This document shows, in pieces, positions 53,317 to 61,580 of a DNA stretch of 64,000 nt; positions within the stretch are counted from its first letter, which is position 1; each line of letters starts with the position of its first letter. This stretch comes from Prauserella halophila (GTDB lineage Bacteria > Actinomycetota > Actinomycetes > Mycobacteriales > Pseudonocardiaceae). A model generated the notes under the pieces. That model was not told where the DNA came from, made no database searches, and saw only the letters and a list, made by a program, of their open reading frames with translations. The stretch is from the NCBI RefSeq assembly GCF_024171895.1, contig NZ_JAMTCQ010000011.1:372001-436000 (forward strand), in the 5' to 3' direction. The position numbers and the translations under genes are program-made.

Positions 53317-56300
53317 GTCGCACCATCTTGAAGGTGCACCGTGCGCTGTCGCCCCTTCACAGGGAAGATGTCAATGCTTGGGCCGCCCGTACGCGAGCTC
53401 GTCCGCCATTGGAAGGTGCCGCCATCGGGGAGCCGATACACGTTCGGCACGCTCGGTCCTCGGGCAGGAAGCCGTTCTGCTCCCACGATCCACGAATCGA
53501 AGGTCATTTGAAGCTCCCCCTTGGAGCCGACAGTGCGAACGTGACTGTTCCGCCCTGGCCCGAGACCGCGGAACGAGTCCAGAACCTGATCCGTGCTGCG
53601 CGCTGGCCCAGCGACCCTTCCTGCGTTTACGGCTCCAGCGTCCGTGTGGAAGCCGTAGGGCTGGTCGCCTTGGCTGCCGCTGATGGTACCGGGTTCGGCG
53701 GTGTCTCCGCCTTCGAGGGCGGTGCATTCCCAGCCGGTGCCGTTACGCCGCACCTGCCCACCGGCGGCACACTCCTCGCCCAACAGGTGGCTGCTCTGCA
53801 CACCATCGGGCTCGGCGGCACCACCGGGCTGCTGCTGCGGCTGATACGGCTCATCACCATCACCGGTCGGAGTGAGCACCCCGAGACGCACCGGCGAAGC
53901 ACCCTCCGCCGCCTCGATCGCACGCCGCACCGACGGAGCAACCACCGGCCGCTTCGAGCTGTCCGGTAATGCGTGCGACGTCATCGCATCATCGATCACC
54001 CGCTGACGCCGCACCACCAACCACGCCCGATAAGCCCGCCCGGCAGCCGCCACCGCAGCAGCCCGGCCACCACCCGAATCGCCCAACCAGGCACCACGGC
54101 CATCAGGATCAGCACCCGGCGAAAAAGTCCAGTTCTGCCCCGGATTCGACGGCGGCCGCCCATTCGGCCCCGAACCCTGCGACGACAACAGCTCCTCGAA
54201 CTGATCACCAACATGGCCCGCCCACCGCCTGGCGCCCTTCCACAACTCCCGGCCGGTGCCCTTCCACCACTTCCCGGCAGTGTCGTTCCACCAGTCCTTG
54301 AGAGAGCGCCGCGGCGGCCGATGATTCGGAGTCGGGGCGGGCGACGGGTCGGTCGTCGCATCCGAACGCCACGACTCGACCCGATCCGCCACATGCGGAG
54401 CCGCCACCAACGCCCCCGCAACCACAGTCGCACCCCCGACCGCTTTCGCGGCCGTACCGAGACTGATACCGATCCCGATCGCCGTGCACACACCGAAACA
54501 CCGACCAGTCGGATCGGTCCGCCCCAGCGGGTCACCACCCACATAGGCATAGCGGTTCGCGTTACCGACGTCGCGGGGATCCAGGCCGGTGGTGTCGCGG
54601 GAGGCGAACGTGCCCGCATCGGGCTGATACCACCGGACACCCATGTTCACGTTGCCCGATTCCGGGTCGGTGTACTGGTGCTGATAGCCCAGACCGGGCT
54701 CGGCACCCTCACCGGCAGTTTGCTGCCCGAACGGACCGTAAGTGCGCGATCCGGCCAACTGCCCGTTCGCCGGATCGAACAACCCCACCAGGTCCGTGTG
54801 CTGATCCGTCCACGCCACACTCGTCGAGCCGTCACCAGATCCCACACCCAGCACATCCCCGCCCGGGGTGTAGGTGTAGGAATCCGTCCCGTCACCCGTG
54901 ACCGCGATACCCGACCCCGCATACGACAACGTCGCATCACCGGCCGAGACCAACCGGCCCAGCCCGTCGTACGCGTAGTCGGTGGGCCCATCGGCGGCCA
55001 GCTCGTCGAACGCGTTGAACTGCACCTGCGTGGTCTCGCCACCGCTCGTGCGCGACGTCAGCGTGCCCCGCGGGGTGTATGCGTAACTCGTGCCGTCCTT
55101 GGACACCAGCCGGTTACGGGCGTCGAACGTCGCCTCGACCGCCCCGTCGCGCACGACATTGCCCGCCGCGTCCCAGCCGTAGGCGTGCGCACCGTCACCG
55201 TCGTCGAACGACGTCAGCCGCCCTGCCCGGTCATAGGCATAGGTGTTGTCCGCCGCACCCGCGACGCCCGTGGTGGTTTTCGACGTGAGCCGGTCGGCCT
55301 TGTCGTAGCCGTAGGCGATCGACGCGGTCACGGTGCCGTCCGGCGCCGTGACCTCGTCCGAGGTCAACCGGCCCAGGCCGTCGTAACCGAACGCCCGCGA
55401 CGCCCGGCCGTCGCCGTACCCGGCCGAGGTCACCCGCCCGGCTTCGTCGTAGCCGTAGGACACGCTCGTCCCGGTCAGCGGATCCGTCGCCGACGCCAGC
55501 CTGCCCGCACCGTCGTAGCCGAACGTCGCCGTGCCTGCCTGCGTCGTCGCACTCACCTGACGGCCGTCGTCGTCCCAGGCATAGCTCGACGAGCCCGACG
55601 GTCCGGTCGCCGAGACGAGATTGCCGCGATCGTCGTACTCGAACTCGTCCGTACCGCCAGGTGCGGACACACTCGTCAACCGGCCGGCCGTGTCGTAGGT
55701 GAACGTCCGGTCCGGCGTCACCGCCGACGCCCCGCTGCCGACCTGCTTGGTCAGGTTGCCCAACGGGTCGTAATTGTTGGACACCGTCACCCCACCCGGC
55801 TTCACGAGCCGGGCCAGTCGCCCGTTCAGCCCGTAGACCGCGGTGTAGGTGCGATCGGCCGCGTCCGGGGTCTGCGCGGTAGCCGGTTCGACAGTGGACT
55901 CCGGCAGGCCCCACGCGTTGACGGTGAACACCGTCGCATGCCCGTTCCCGTCGGTGGCGCGCGTGACGTTCCCCGCCGCGTCGTAGCCATAGCTCCGGGT
56001 CGTCGACTCACCCTCGGCCACCGGCCGAGTCATCGACCGCAGCCGGTCGAGCGCGTCGTACGTGCGGGTGGTGGTGTGGCCCAGCGCGTCGGTGACACCG
56101 ATCCGGTTGCCCGCCCGGTCGTAGTCGACAGTGCGCTTCCGCTGTTGCTCACCGGCGGCGTTCGTGTCCGATGCGGACACCCGGCGGCCGGCGAGATCGT
56201 AGTCGTAACGCGTCGCCCGCCCCGTCGGGTCCGTGGCGGTGAGCTGATTGCCCGCTCCGTCGAACGTGGCTGTGGTGGTGTTTCCCAGCCCGTCGGTGCT

Positions 56301-56441
56301 CGACAGCCGGTTGCCCGCGTCGTCCCAGGTGGCCTTGGTGACCACTCCCGACGGACTGGTCACCGTCGCCGGGTTGCCCAACTCGTCGTAGGTGTAACGG
56401 GTCGTCAGATTCCGCGTGGGTTCCGGGACACGCTCCACCAC
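53310..56441 (-). CDS. RHS/YD-repeat polymorphic toxin, N-terminal half missing
   Basis: A 1043-residue protein. Residues 1-600 are YD repeats (TRYTYDELGNPATVTSPSG and many like it). The RHS core with VRWYQPDAGTFASRDTTGLD and DPLGRTDPTGR (about 610-650, autoproteolysis region) follows, then a hydrophobic stretch, a Pro-rich linker and the constant linker (about 795-925) shared with displaced tips. The variable toxin (about 930-1043) has SHVRTVGSKGELQMTFDSWI, YRLPDGGTFQWRTSSRTGGP and SIDIF. Full-length RHS proteins have a further N-terminal region with an export signal; here GTG 56441 starts in the repeats without signal or good ribosome site. It may be a truncated, silent gene. Confidence 0.85.
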   Translation of the reverse strand: MVERVPEPTRNLTTRYTYDELGNPATVTSPSGVVTKATWDDAGNRLSSTDGLGNTTTATFDGAGNQLTATDPTGRATRYDYDLAGRRVSASDTNAAGEQQRKRTVDYDRAGNRIGVTDALGHTTTRTYDALDRLRSMTRPVAEGESTTRSYGYDAAGNVTRATDGNGHATVFTVNAWGLPESTVEPATAQTPDAADRTYTAVYGLNGRLARLVKPGGVTVSNNYDPLGNLTKQVGSGASAVTPDRTFTYDTAGRLTSVSAPGGTDEFEYDDRGNLVSATGPSGSSSYAWDDDGRQVSATTQAGTATFGYDGAGRLASATDPLTGTSVSYGYDEAGRVTSAGYGDGRASRAFGYDGLGRLTSDEVTAPDGTVTASIAYGYDKADRLTSKTTTGVAGAADNTYAYDRAGRLTSFDDGDGAHAYGWDAAGNVVRDGAVEATFDARNRLVSKDGTSYAYTPRGTLTSRTSGGETTQVQFNAFDELAADGPTDYAYDGLGRLVSAGDATLSYAGSGIAVTGDGTDSYTYTPGGDVLGVGSGDGSTSVAWTDQHTDLVGLFDPANGQLAGSRTYGPFGQQTAGEGAEPGLGYQHQYTDPESGNVNMGVRWYQPDAGTFASRDTTGLDPRDVGNANRYAYVGGDPLGRTDPTGRCFGVCTAIGIGISLGTAAKAVGGATVVAGALVAAPHVADRVESWRSDATTDPSPAPTPNHRPPRRSLKDWWNDTAGKWWKGTGRELWKGARRWAGHVGDQFEELLSSQGSGPNGRPPSNPGQNWTFSPGADPDGRGAWLGDSGGGRAAAVAAAGRAYRAWLVVRRQRVIDDAMTSHALPDSSKRPVVAPSVRRAIEAAEGASPVRLGVLTPTGDGDEPYQPQQQPGGAAEPDGVQSSHLLGEECAAGGQVRRNGTGWECTALEGGDTAEPGTISGSQGDQPYGFHTDAGAVNAGRVAGPARSTDQVLDSFRGLGPGRNSHVRTVGSKGELQMTFDSWIVGAERLPARGPSVPNVYRLPDGGTFQWRTSSRTGGPSIDIFPVKGRQRTVHLQDGATW
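53698..54075 (-). repeat. RHS linker repeat, copy in the RHS gene
   Basis: Partner of 48598-48985. The constant part ends at the codons for QPYGFHTDAG, after which toxin sequences differ completely among the copies. A third, clearly diverged copy is at 52470-52700 and a short remnant at 47768-47873. Confidence 0.85.
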
Positions 56442-56618
56442 CGCTCGCTGCCATCTGTGTGGGTGTGCGTGGTGGCAATCAAGCCGCCACGAGTGACGGC
56501 CTCACTTCCCGGCGCGGAGAATCCGATCAGGACGAGTCGCGAGAATCACACTATTCCGGAATTCTAACAATCCGGAACAGGTTCTCCACAATTCAAGGAA
56601 TCCGGCGGACCGGCGGCG

Positions 56619-58181
56619 TCACAGCACGAACGAGTCCGACCACGGCTGACCGCCGCGGCCGGTGATGGCCTCGAGCATGGTCGCCGCCTGCGCATCGGTC
56701 AGTGAGGCGACGAAGTCGACCACCGCGCGGCCACGCGCGAGCCCGCGCACGGCGTCGGCACCTTCGACCCGCTCCCCTGTCGCACCGACCAGCAGATCCG
56801 GGGCCTCGCGCACCAGCCGGCCGTACTCCGCACTCGCCAGCGCCACCAGGTCGTGCAGTTTGCGAGGAAGCCTGCCCGCCTCGTCGCGGTCACCGAGCCA
56901 GCTGTCGAGCGCGTCCACAAGGGACGTCAACAGCGCTGCCTGGCCACGCTGGTGCAAGGCGAAGTCCGGCCGCTGCAACACGAACTGCCGGTGCACGAAC
57001 TTCAGCACCTGCACCTCGTGCCACTGCGCCTGCCGCAGCGTCACGTGCCCGCTGCGGGTCGTCGGCGACGGCGTGACGACCACACCGTCGGCCAGCCGCG
57101 CCGTCCAGCCTGCCGAGAACGTCGCCATCGCCTGTTCGGCCTCGACCGAGCCGTCGAACGGGCTCGCCAGCAGGCCGTCGACCAGCTGGTGCTGGACCCG
57201 CGCCACCGCAGCGGCGAACACCGCGTCGTCGGCGATCCACGCATCCTTGGCCTGCAACCGCCGCCGCAGCCCCTCCAGCGACCGGCCGGGGCGACCGTGG
57301 ACCTCGCGCAGCGTCTCGTCCGAGAGCGCAGCGAACGCGCCCGACTCCGAGAGCCACCGGCCCAGCTCGGTCGCGACCGAGGCGTGCTGCAGCACCCCGA
57401 TCCGGTGGAAATCCTGCAGATCATGGATCGCGTAGGCAATGTCGTCGGCGAGGTCCATGACCGACGCCTCGACGGTCTGCTGCCACGGCTCGACCAGCCC
57501 GGCGAACGGCGCCCGGGCCTGGTCGACGTCGTCGAGTTCGGTGACGTATGCCGAGAACTTCGCCGATCCGGTACCCGGCTCCTCCCCCTCGGCAGCGCCC
57601 CGGGGCGGCTCGTCCATCGTCGCCGGGTGCGGTTCGGGACGATGCAGCCGAAGCCACGGATACTTCAGCAGCGCGGCACGGGTGGCCGCGGTGAGGTTCA
57701 GCCCCTCCGGCGTCGGCCCGCCCACCTCCGTGGTCGTCACGATGCGGAACGTCTGCGCGTTGCCCTCGAAACCGTCGGACAGGCCGTACCGGCGCCGGGC
57801 GATGCGGTCGAGCACCTGTTCACCGAGGTGCCCGAACGGCGGATGCCCGAGGTCGTGGCCGAGCGCGGCGGCCTCCGCCACGTCCGGGTCGCAACCGCCG
57901 AGCTTGCCGACGACCGAGCCCGCCTCGGCGTCGGCACCGAGCCGTTCCGCGATCGCCCGCGCCACCTGCGCGACCTTGAGACTGTGGGTGAGCCGGTTGT
58001 GGAGCAGCCCCGACCCGCCGGTGCTGACGACCTGGGTCACGCCCGACAACCGGGCGAAGAACGGTGAGCCGGCGATGCGGTCCCGGTCGATCCGGAACGG
58101 AATGCTCACCAGGTCCGCGAAGCCTCCCGCCTCCGCCTCGGCGTTCCGTCGTGTCGTGCGCGCGGTGTCCACAGCTCCCAT
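56619..58181 (-). CDS. dgt: deoxyguanosinetriphosphate triphosphohydrolase (dGTPase)
   Basis: A 520-residue HD-domain enzyme that splits dGTP into deoxyguanosine and triphosphate. HNRLTHSLKVAQVARAIAER gives the first His, AALGHDLGHPPFGHLGEQVL the HD pair, and VEASVMDLADDIAYAIHDLQ the last Asp ligand. SPFFARLSGVTQV is the N-terminal substrate-binding part. ATG 58181 begins MGAVDTARTTRRNAEAEAGG; the earlier in-frame start would add a Cys/Gly/Pro-rich leader unlike the family. It is the first normal housekeeping gene right of the island. Confidence 0.92.
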   Translation of the reverse strand: MGAVDTARTTRRNAEAEAGGFADLVSIPFRIDRDRIAGSPFFARLSGVTQVVSTGGSGLLHNRLTHSLKVAQVARAIAERLGADAEAGSVVGKLGGCDPDVAEAAALGHDLGHPPFGHLGEQVLDRIARRRYGLSDGFEGNAQTFRIVTTTEVGGPTPEGLNLTAATRAALLKYPWLRLHRPEPHPATMDEPPRGAAEGEEPGTGSAKFSAYVTELDDVDQARAPFAGLVEPWQQTVEASVMDLADDIAYAIHDLQDFHRIGVLQHASVATELGRWLSESGAFAALSDETLREVHGRPGRSLEGLRRRLQAKDAWIADDAVFAAAVARVQHQLVDGLLASPFDGSVEAEQAMATFSAGWTARLADGVVVTPSPTTRSGHVTLRQAQWHEVQVLKFVHRQFVLQRPDFALHQRGQAALLTSLVDALDSWLGDRDEAGRLPRKLHDLVALASAEYGRLVREAPDLLVGATGERVEGADAVRGLARGRAVVDFVASLTDAQAATMLEAITGRGGQPWSDSFVL

Positions 58182-58338
58182 GCGCGACACACTATGCGAC
58201 CCGCCGTGCCCCCGTGGGCGGGTCGGCCCACCCCGGGCCGGTTCCTCCGGCCGACACGAACAACCCGCCCGAACCGCGACAACCGAGGCGGTGACCCACG
58301 TCTCGTTTCCCACGTATGCCCAGTTCATGCACTTGCGA

Positions 58339-58386
58339 CTGACTGATGTGCCAGTCAGCCTCTTGCGATCACCGCAAGAGGCTGAC
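58339..58386. promoter_or_regulatory. overlapping inverted repeats upstream of the XRE-TetR gene
   Basis: GTCAGCCTCTTGCG (58354-58367) and CGCAAGAGGCTGAC (58373-58386) are perfect 14-bp arms around ATCAC, ending 14 bp before ATG 58401. The left arm's CAGTCAG (58352-58358) can also pair with CTGACTG at 58339-58345. Likely an autoregulatory operator; mutually exclusive RNA hairpins are possible if transcription starts upstream. Confidence 0.65.
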
Positions 58387-58400
58387 TACGGTCCGGCGCC

Positions 58401-59255
58401 ATGGCCGAGACGGATGGACTGCATGACCGCATCCGGGGACTGCTCCCCGCCAAAGCGGGCGCGCAGCGAGAGTTCGGGGCGGCGATCGGACTCGACGAGA
58501 CGAAACTGTCCAAATCGCTCAAGGGAACCCGCAGGTTCTCCCCCCACGAACTCGTCCGGATCGCCGAACACTCCGGGGTGACGGTGAACTGGCTGCTCAA
58601 CGGCAGCGACGACGCCGCGACCGTCACCGCGGTGCCCGCCCCGTCGGCGAGCTCCACACAGGACGGTCCGCAACCGGAGACCCGCAGGAGAATCCTGGAA
58701 ACCGCGTGGGAACTCATCGCCGAACGTGGCTACCACCACGTGCGCATCGCCGACATCGCCAAGGCGTGCGGCCAGAGCACGGCGAGCATCCATTACCACT
58801 TCCCCACCAAGAAGGCCGTGCTCACCGAAGCATTGCGACGCAACGTGAAGCTTGCGTTCGACCGGCAGGTCGCCGAGCTGCACACGATCGACAACGCCTA
58901 CGAGCGGCTGCTGCGGCTCGTCGAGTTGCAGCTGCCCACCGACGGACTGCTCCGCGACGAGTGGTCCGTGTGGCTGCAGGTGTGGAACGAGTCCGCGCTC
59001 AACCCCGAGATGCGCGGACTCTACTGGGACTCCTACGACCGGTGGTTCCACACGATCGCCATGACCATCCGACGCGGCCAGGAACAGGGCGTCTTCGCCG
59101 AACGGAACCCCGACGCGATCACCACCCAGCTGAGCGCGCTCGTCGACGGGCTCGGCATCCAGGTGCTCACCGGCAAACCGGGGAGTTCGGTCGAGGCCAT
59201 GCGCGAGCACCTGAAGGACTTCATCGACCGCACCATCGCCGGAAAAGGAATGTGA
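58401..59255 (+). CDS. fusion regulator: N-terminal Cro/CI (XRE) HTH plus TetR
   Basis: A 284-residue protein with two DNA-binding modules. Residues 10-70 are a Cro/CI-type [43 protein letters not shown] and NWLLNG. After a Ser/Ala/Pro linker, residues 95-150 are a TetR HTH ([50 protein letters not shown]), followed by a full TetR C-terminal domain with [23 protein letters not shown] 58401 has no Shine-Dalgarno. It precedes the carnitine-type operon with only eight bases to the next start, and probably senses its substrate or intermediate. Confidence 0.85.
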   Translation: MAETDGLHDRIRGLLPAKAGAQREFGAAIGLDETKLSKSLKGTRRFSPHELVRIAEHSGVTVNWLLNGSDDAATVTAVPAPSASSTQDGPQPETRRRILETAWELIAERGYHHVRIADIAKACGQSTASIHYHFPTKKAVLTEALRRNVKLAFDRQVAELHTIDNAYERLLRLVELQLPTDGLLRDEWSVWLQVWNESALNPEMRGLYWDSYDRWFHTIAMTIRRGQEQGVFAERNPDAITTQLSALVDGLGIQVLTGKPGSSVEAMREHLKDFIDRTIAGKGM

Positions 59256-59263
59256 ATCCCTCC

Positions 59264-60157
59264 ATGCGAGACAAGATCATCGTCACCGCCGCGCTGACCG
59301 GCGCGGGTGACACGGTGGGCAAGAGCGAGCACGTTCCGGTCTCGCCGGAACAGATCGCCGCCGACGCCGTCGCCGCCGCCGACGCGGGCGCCGCCGTCGT
59401 CCACATCCACGTACGCGACATCGAGACCGGCCAGGGTTCCCGCGACGTCCCGCTGTACCGCGAGGCCGTCCGCCGCATCCGCGAGTCCGGTGTCGACGTC
59501 GTCGTCAACCTGACCGCCGGTATGGGCGGCGACCTGTTCCTGGACGAGGAGGACCCGCTCAAGCCCGTCGACGGCACCGACCTCGTCAACGCCACCGACC
59601 GGCTGCCGCACGTCGAGGAGCTCCTGCCCGACATCTGCACCCAGGACTGCGGGTCGCTGAACTTCGGCGAGGGCAGCCAGCTCTACGTCTCCACCCCCGA
59701 CATGCTGCGCACCGGACTGAAACGGATCCAGGAACTCGGAGTCAAGCCCGAGCTGGAGATCTTCGACACCGGCCAGCTCTGGCTGGCCACGACGCTGATC
59801 GAGGAAGGCCTGATCGACGCGCCACCGCTGTTCCAGCTGTGCATGGGCATCCCGTACGGCGCGCCAGCGAACCCGGAGCTGCTGCAAACGATGGTCAACA
59901 TGCTGCCCGAGGGATCCCAGTGGGCCTCGTTCGCGATCGGGCGCAACCAGCTGCCATGGGTGGCACAGTCGGCGCTGCTCGGCGGCCACGTGCGCGTCGG
60001 TCTCGAGGACAACCTGTACCTCTCCAAGGGGGTCAAGGCCACCAATGCCCGGCTGGTCGAGCGCGCCGTGAACATCGTCGAAAGCCTCGGCGGCACCACC
60101 GCCACGCCGGACGAGGCACGGGCACAACTGAACCTGAAGGGAGCCGGCCGTGGCTGA
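59264..60157 (+). CDS. BKACE family 3-keto acid cleavage enzyme, probably dehydrocarnitine-cleaving
   Basis: A 297-residue TIM-barrel zinc enzyme. [20 protein letters not shown] starts the family, [10 protein letters not shown] gives the zinc histidines, [11 protein letters not shown] the substrate site, and later [11 protein letters not shown] the glutamate zinc ligand. BKACE enzymes exchange a beta-keto acid with acetyl-CoA to give acetoacetate and a new acyl-CoA. Next to an L-carnitine dehydrogenase and a thioesterase the substrate is most likely 3-dehydrocarnitine, giving betainyl-CoA (CdhC role). ATG 59264 is preferred; GTG 59252 overlapping the regulator stop is an alternative. Confidence 0.85.
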   Translation: MRDKIIVTAALTGAGDTVGKSEHVPVSPEQIAADAVAAADAGAAVVHIHVRDIETGQGSRDVPLYREAVRRIRESGVDVVVNLTAGMGGDLFLDEEDPLKPVDGTDLVNATDRLPHVEELLPDICTQDCGSLNFGEGSQLYVSTPDMLRTGLKRIQELGVKPELEIFDTGQLWLATTLIEEGLIDAPPLFQLCMGIPYGAPANPELLQTMVNMLPEGSQWASFAIGRNQLPWVAQSALLGGHVRVGLEDNLYLSKGVKATNARLVERAVNIVESLGGTTATPDEARAQLNLKGAGRG

Positions 60158-61121
60158 CACTCCGACCGACACCGACTCCATCGGCATCACCACCGTCGCC
60201 TGTGTCGGCGCGGGCGTCATCGGCGGCGGCTGGGCCGCCCACTTCCTCGCCCGCGGCTACCGGGTTCAGGCCTGGGACCCGGCGCCCGACGCCGAGGCGA
60301 GGCTGCGCCGGGTCGTGGCGGGCGCCTGGCCCGCGCTGACCGAACTGGGCCTCGCCGAAGGCGCATCCCAGGACAACCTGACCGTGCCGCCGACGCTCGC
60401 CGAGGCCGTCGACGGCGCCGAATTCGTCCAGGAGAGCGCGCCGGAGGACCTCGACCTCAAGCGCAGGCTGCTGGCCGACATCGACACCGTCACCCCGCCG
60501 GACGTGGTCATCGCCTCGTCCACCTCGGGCTTTCCGATGAGCGACATGGCCACGGCCGCCGCGAATCCCGCGCGACTCGTCGTCGGCCACCCGTTCAACC
60601 CGCCGTACCTCATCCCGCTCGTCGAGGTCGTCGGCGGCGAGAAGTCCGAGCGCTGGGCCGTCGAGCAGGCGAGCGCGTTCTACCGCCACGTCGGCAAGTC
60701 CGTCATCACCATGGACCACGAACTGCCGGGCTTCATCGCCAACCGGCTGCAGGAAGCGCTCTGGCGCGAAGCCCTGCACATGGTCGCCGAGCGCGAAGCG
60801 ACCGTCGAGCAGATCGACACCGCCATCACCGACGGTCCCGGGCTGCGCTGGCCGGTCCACGGCCCGTGCCTGACGTTCCACCTCGCGGGCGGCGAGGGCG
60901 GCATGGCGCACATGCTGGACCACTTCGGACCGTCGCTCGAGGCGCCGTGGACCCGGTTGACCGCGCCCGACCTCACGAAACAGCTGCGCGACGACATGGT
61001 CGACGGCTGCGAGTCCGAGGCCGACGGCCGGAGCATCGCGGAGCTCGTCGCCGAGCGGGACCGGGCCGTCATCGCCGTGCAGCGCGCCGTCGCCGAGTCC
61101 CGGGGACGCACCGATGGCTGA
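60150..61121 (+). CDS. L-carnitine dehydrogenase / 3-hydroxyacyl-CoA dehydrogenase family
   Basis: A 323-residue NAD-dependent dehydrogenase. [20 protein letters not shown] is the Rossmann loop, VIASSTSGF and [20 protein letters not shown] the catalytic His region, and [20 protein letters not shown] the C-terminal helical domain. [20 protein letters not shown] near the end is characteristic of L-carnitine dehydrogenases rather than of fatty-acid enzymes. GTG 60150 overlaps the BKACE stop, so the steps (carnitine to dehydrocarnitine, then cleavage) are made from one message. Confidence 0.83.
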   Translation: MADTPTDTDSIGITTVACVGAGVIGGGWAAHFLARGYRVQAWDPAPDAEARLRRVVAGAWPALTELGLAEGASQDNLTVPPTLAEAVDGAEFVQESAPEDLDLKRRLLADIDTVTPPDVVIASSTSGFPMSDMATAAANPARLVVGHPFNPPYLIPLVEVVGGEKSERWAVEQASAFYRHVGKSVITMDHELPGFIANRLQEALWREALHMVAEREATVEQIDTAITDGPGLRWPVHGPCLTFHLAGGEGGMAHMLDHFGPSLEAPWTRLTAPDLTKQLRDDMVDGCESEADGRSIAELVAERDRAVIAVQRAVAESRGRTDG

Positions 61122-61551
61122 CGTTCTCGAGTACCACGACCGGGTCCGCGACGACTGGATCGACTACAACGGTCACCTCAGCGAGCCGTTCTACGTCATG
61201 GTGTTCGGTTTCGCCACGACCGGCCTGATGGACCACGTCGGTCTCGACGAGACCTACCGCACCGAGACCGGGTGCTCGCTCTACACCGTCGAGGCACACG
61301 TCCGGTACCTGCGTGAGGTCGGCCCCGGTGCCGACCTCCACGTCACGACGTTCGTGACATCGGTCGACGCCAAGAAGGCCGTGCTGTGCCACGAACTCCG
61401 TGTCGGCGGCGAACTCGTCGCCACCGAGGAGCTGACGGCGATCCACGTCGCCGACGAGGGGGCCGCGCCGTTCCCGGATCACGTGGCGGACAAGCTCCGC
61501 CGCCTGCTCCGGCCGGCGCCGGAGTACGCGGGGAGAGCGATCCGCTCGTAA
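61114..61551 (+). CDS. hot-dog thioesterase, probably betainyl-CoA hydrolase
   Basis: A 145-residue single hot-dog-fold thioesterase: VRDDWIDYNGHLSEPFYVMV contains the Asp and the 4HBT-like start, VEAHVRYLREVGPGADLHVT and ELVATEELTAIHV the remaining strands. It overlaps the dehydrogenase stop by eight bases. In known carnitine operons the third enzyme hydrolyses betainyl-CoA to glycine betaine and CoA (CdhB role); in some bacteria it is fused to the dehydrogenase, in line with this tight overlap. Confidence 0.82.
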   Translation: MADVLEYHDRVRDDWIDYNGHLSEPFYVMVFGFATTGLMDHVGLDETYRTETGCSLYTVEAHVRYLREVGPGADLHVTTFVTSVDAKKAVLCHELRVGGELVATEELTAIHVADEGAAPFPDHVADKLRRLLRPAPEYAGRAIRS

Positions 61552-61580
61552 CCGCCCCTGTCCCCGACGGAAAGCCCTTC

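Noticed and set aside
53973-56567. Long open frame (864 codons) on the plus strand opposite the RHS gene
   Set aside because: It mirrors the minus-strand YD repeats, is Arg/Pro/His rich and has no family likeness; a typical antisense shadow in GC-rich DNA. The same holds for long frames opposite selB/selA, the ABC exporter, the ABC-F gene and the SDR operon.
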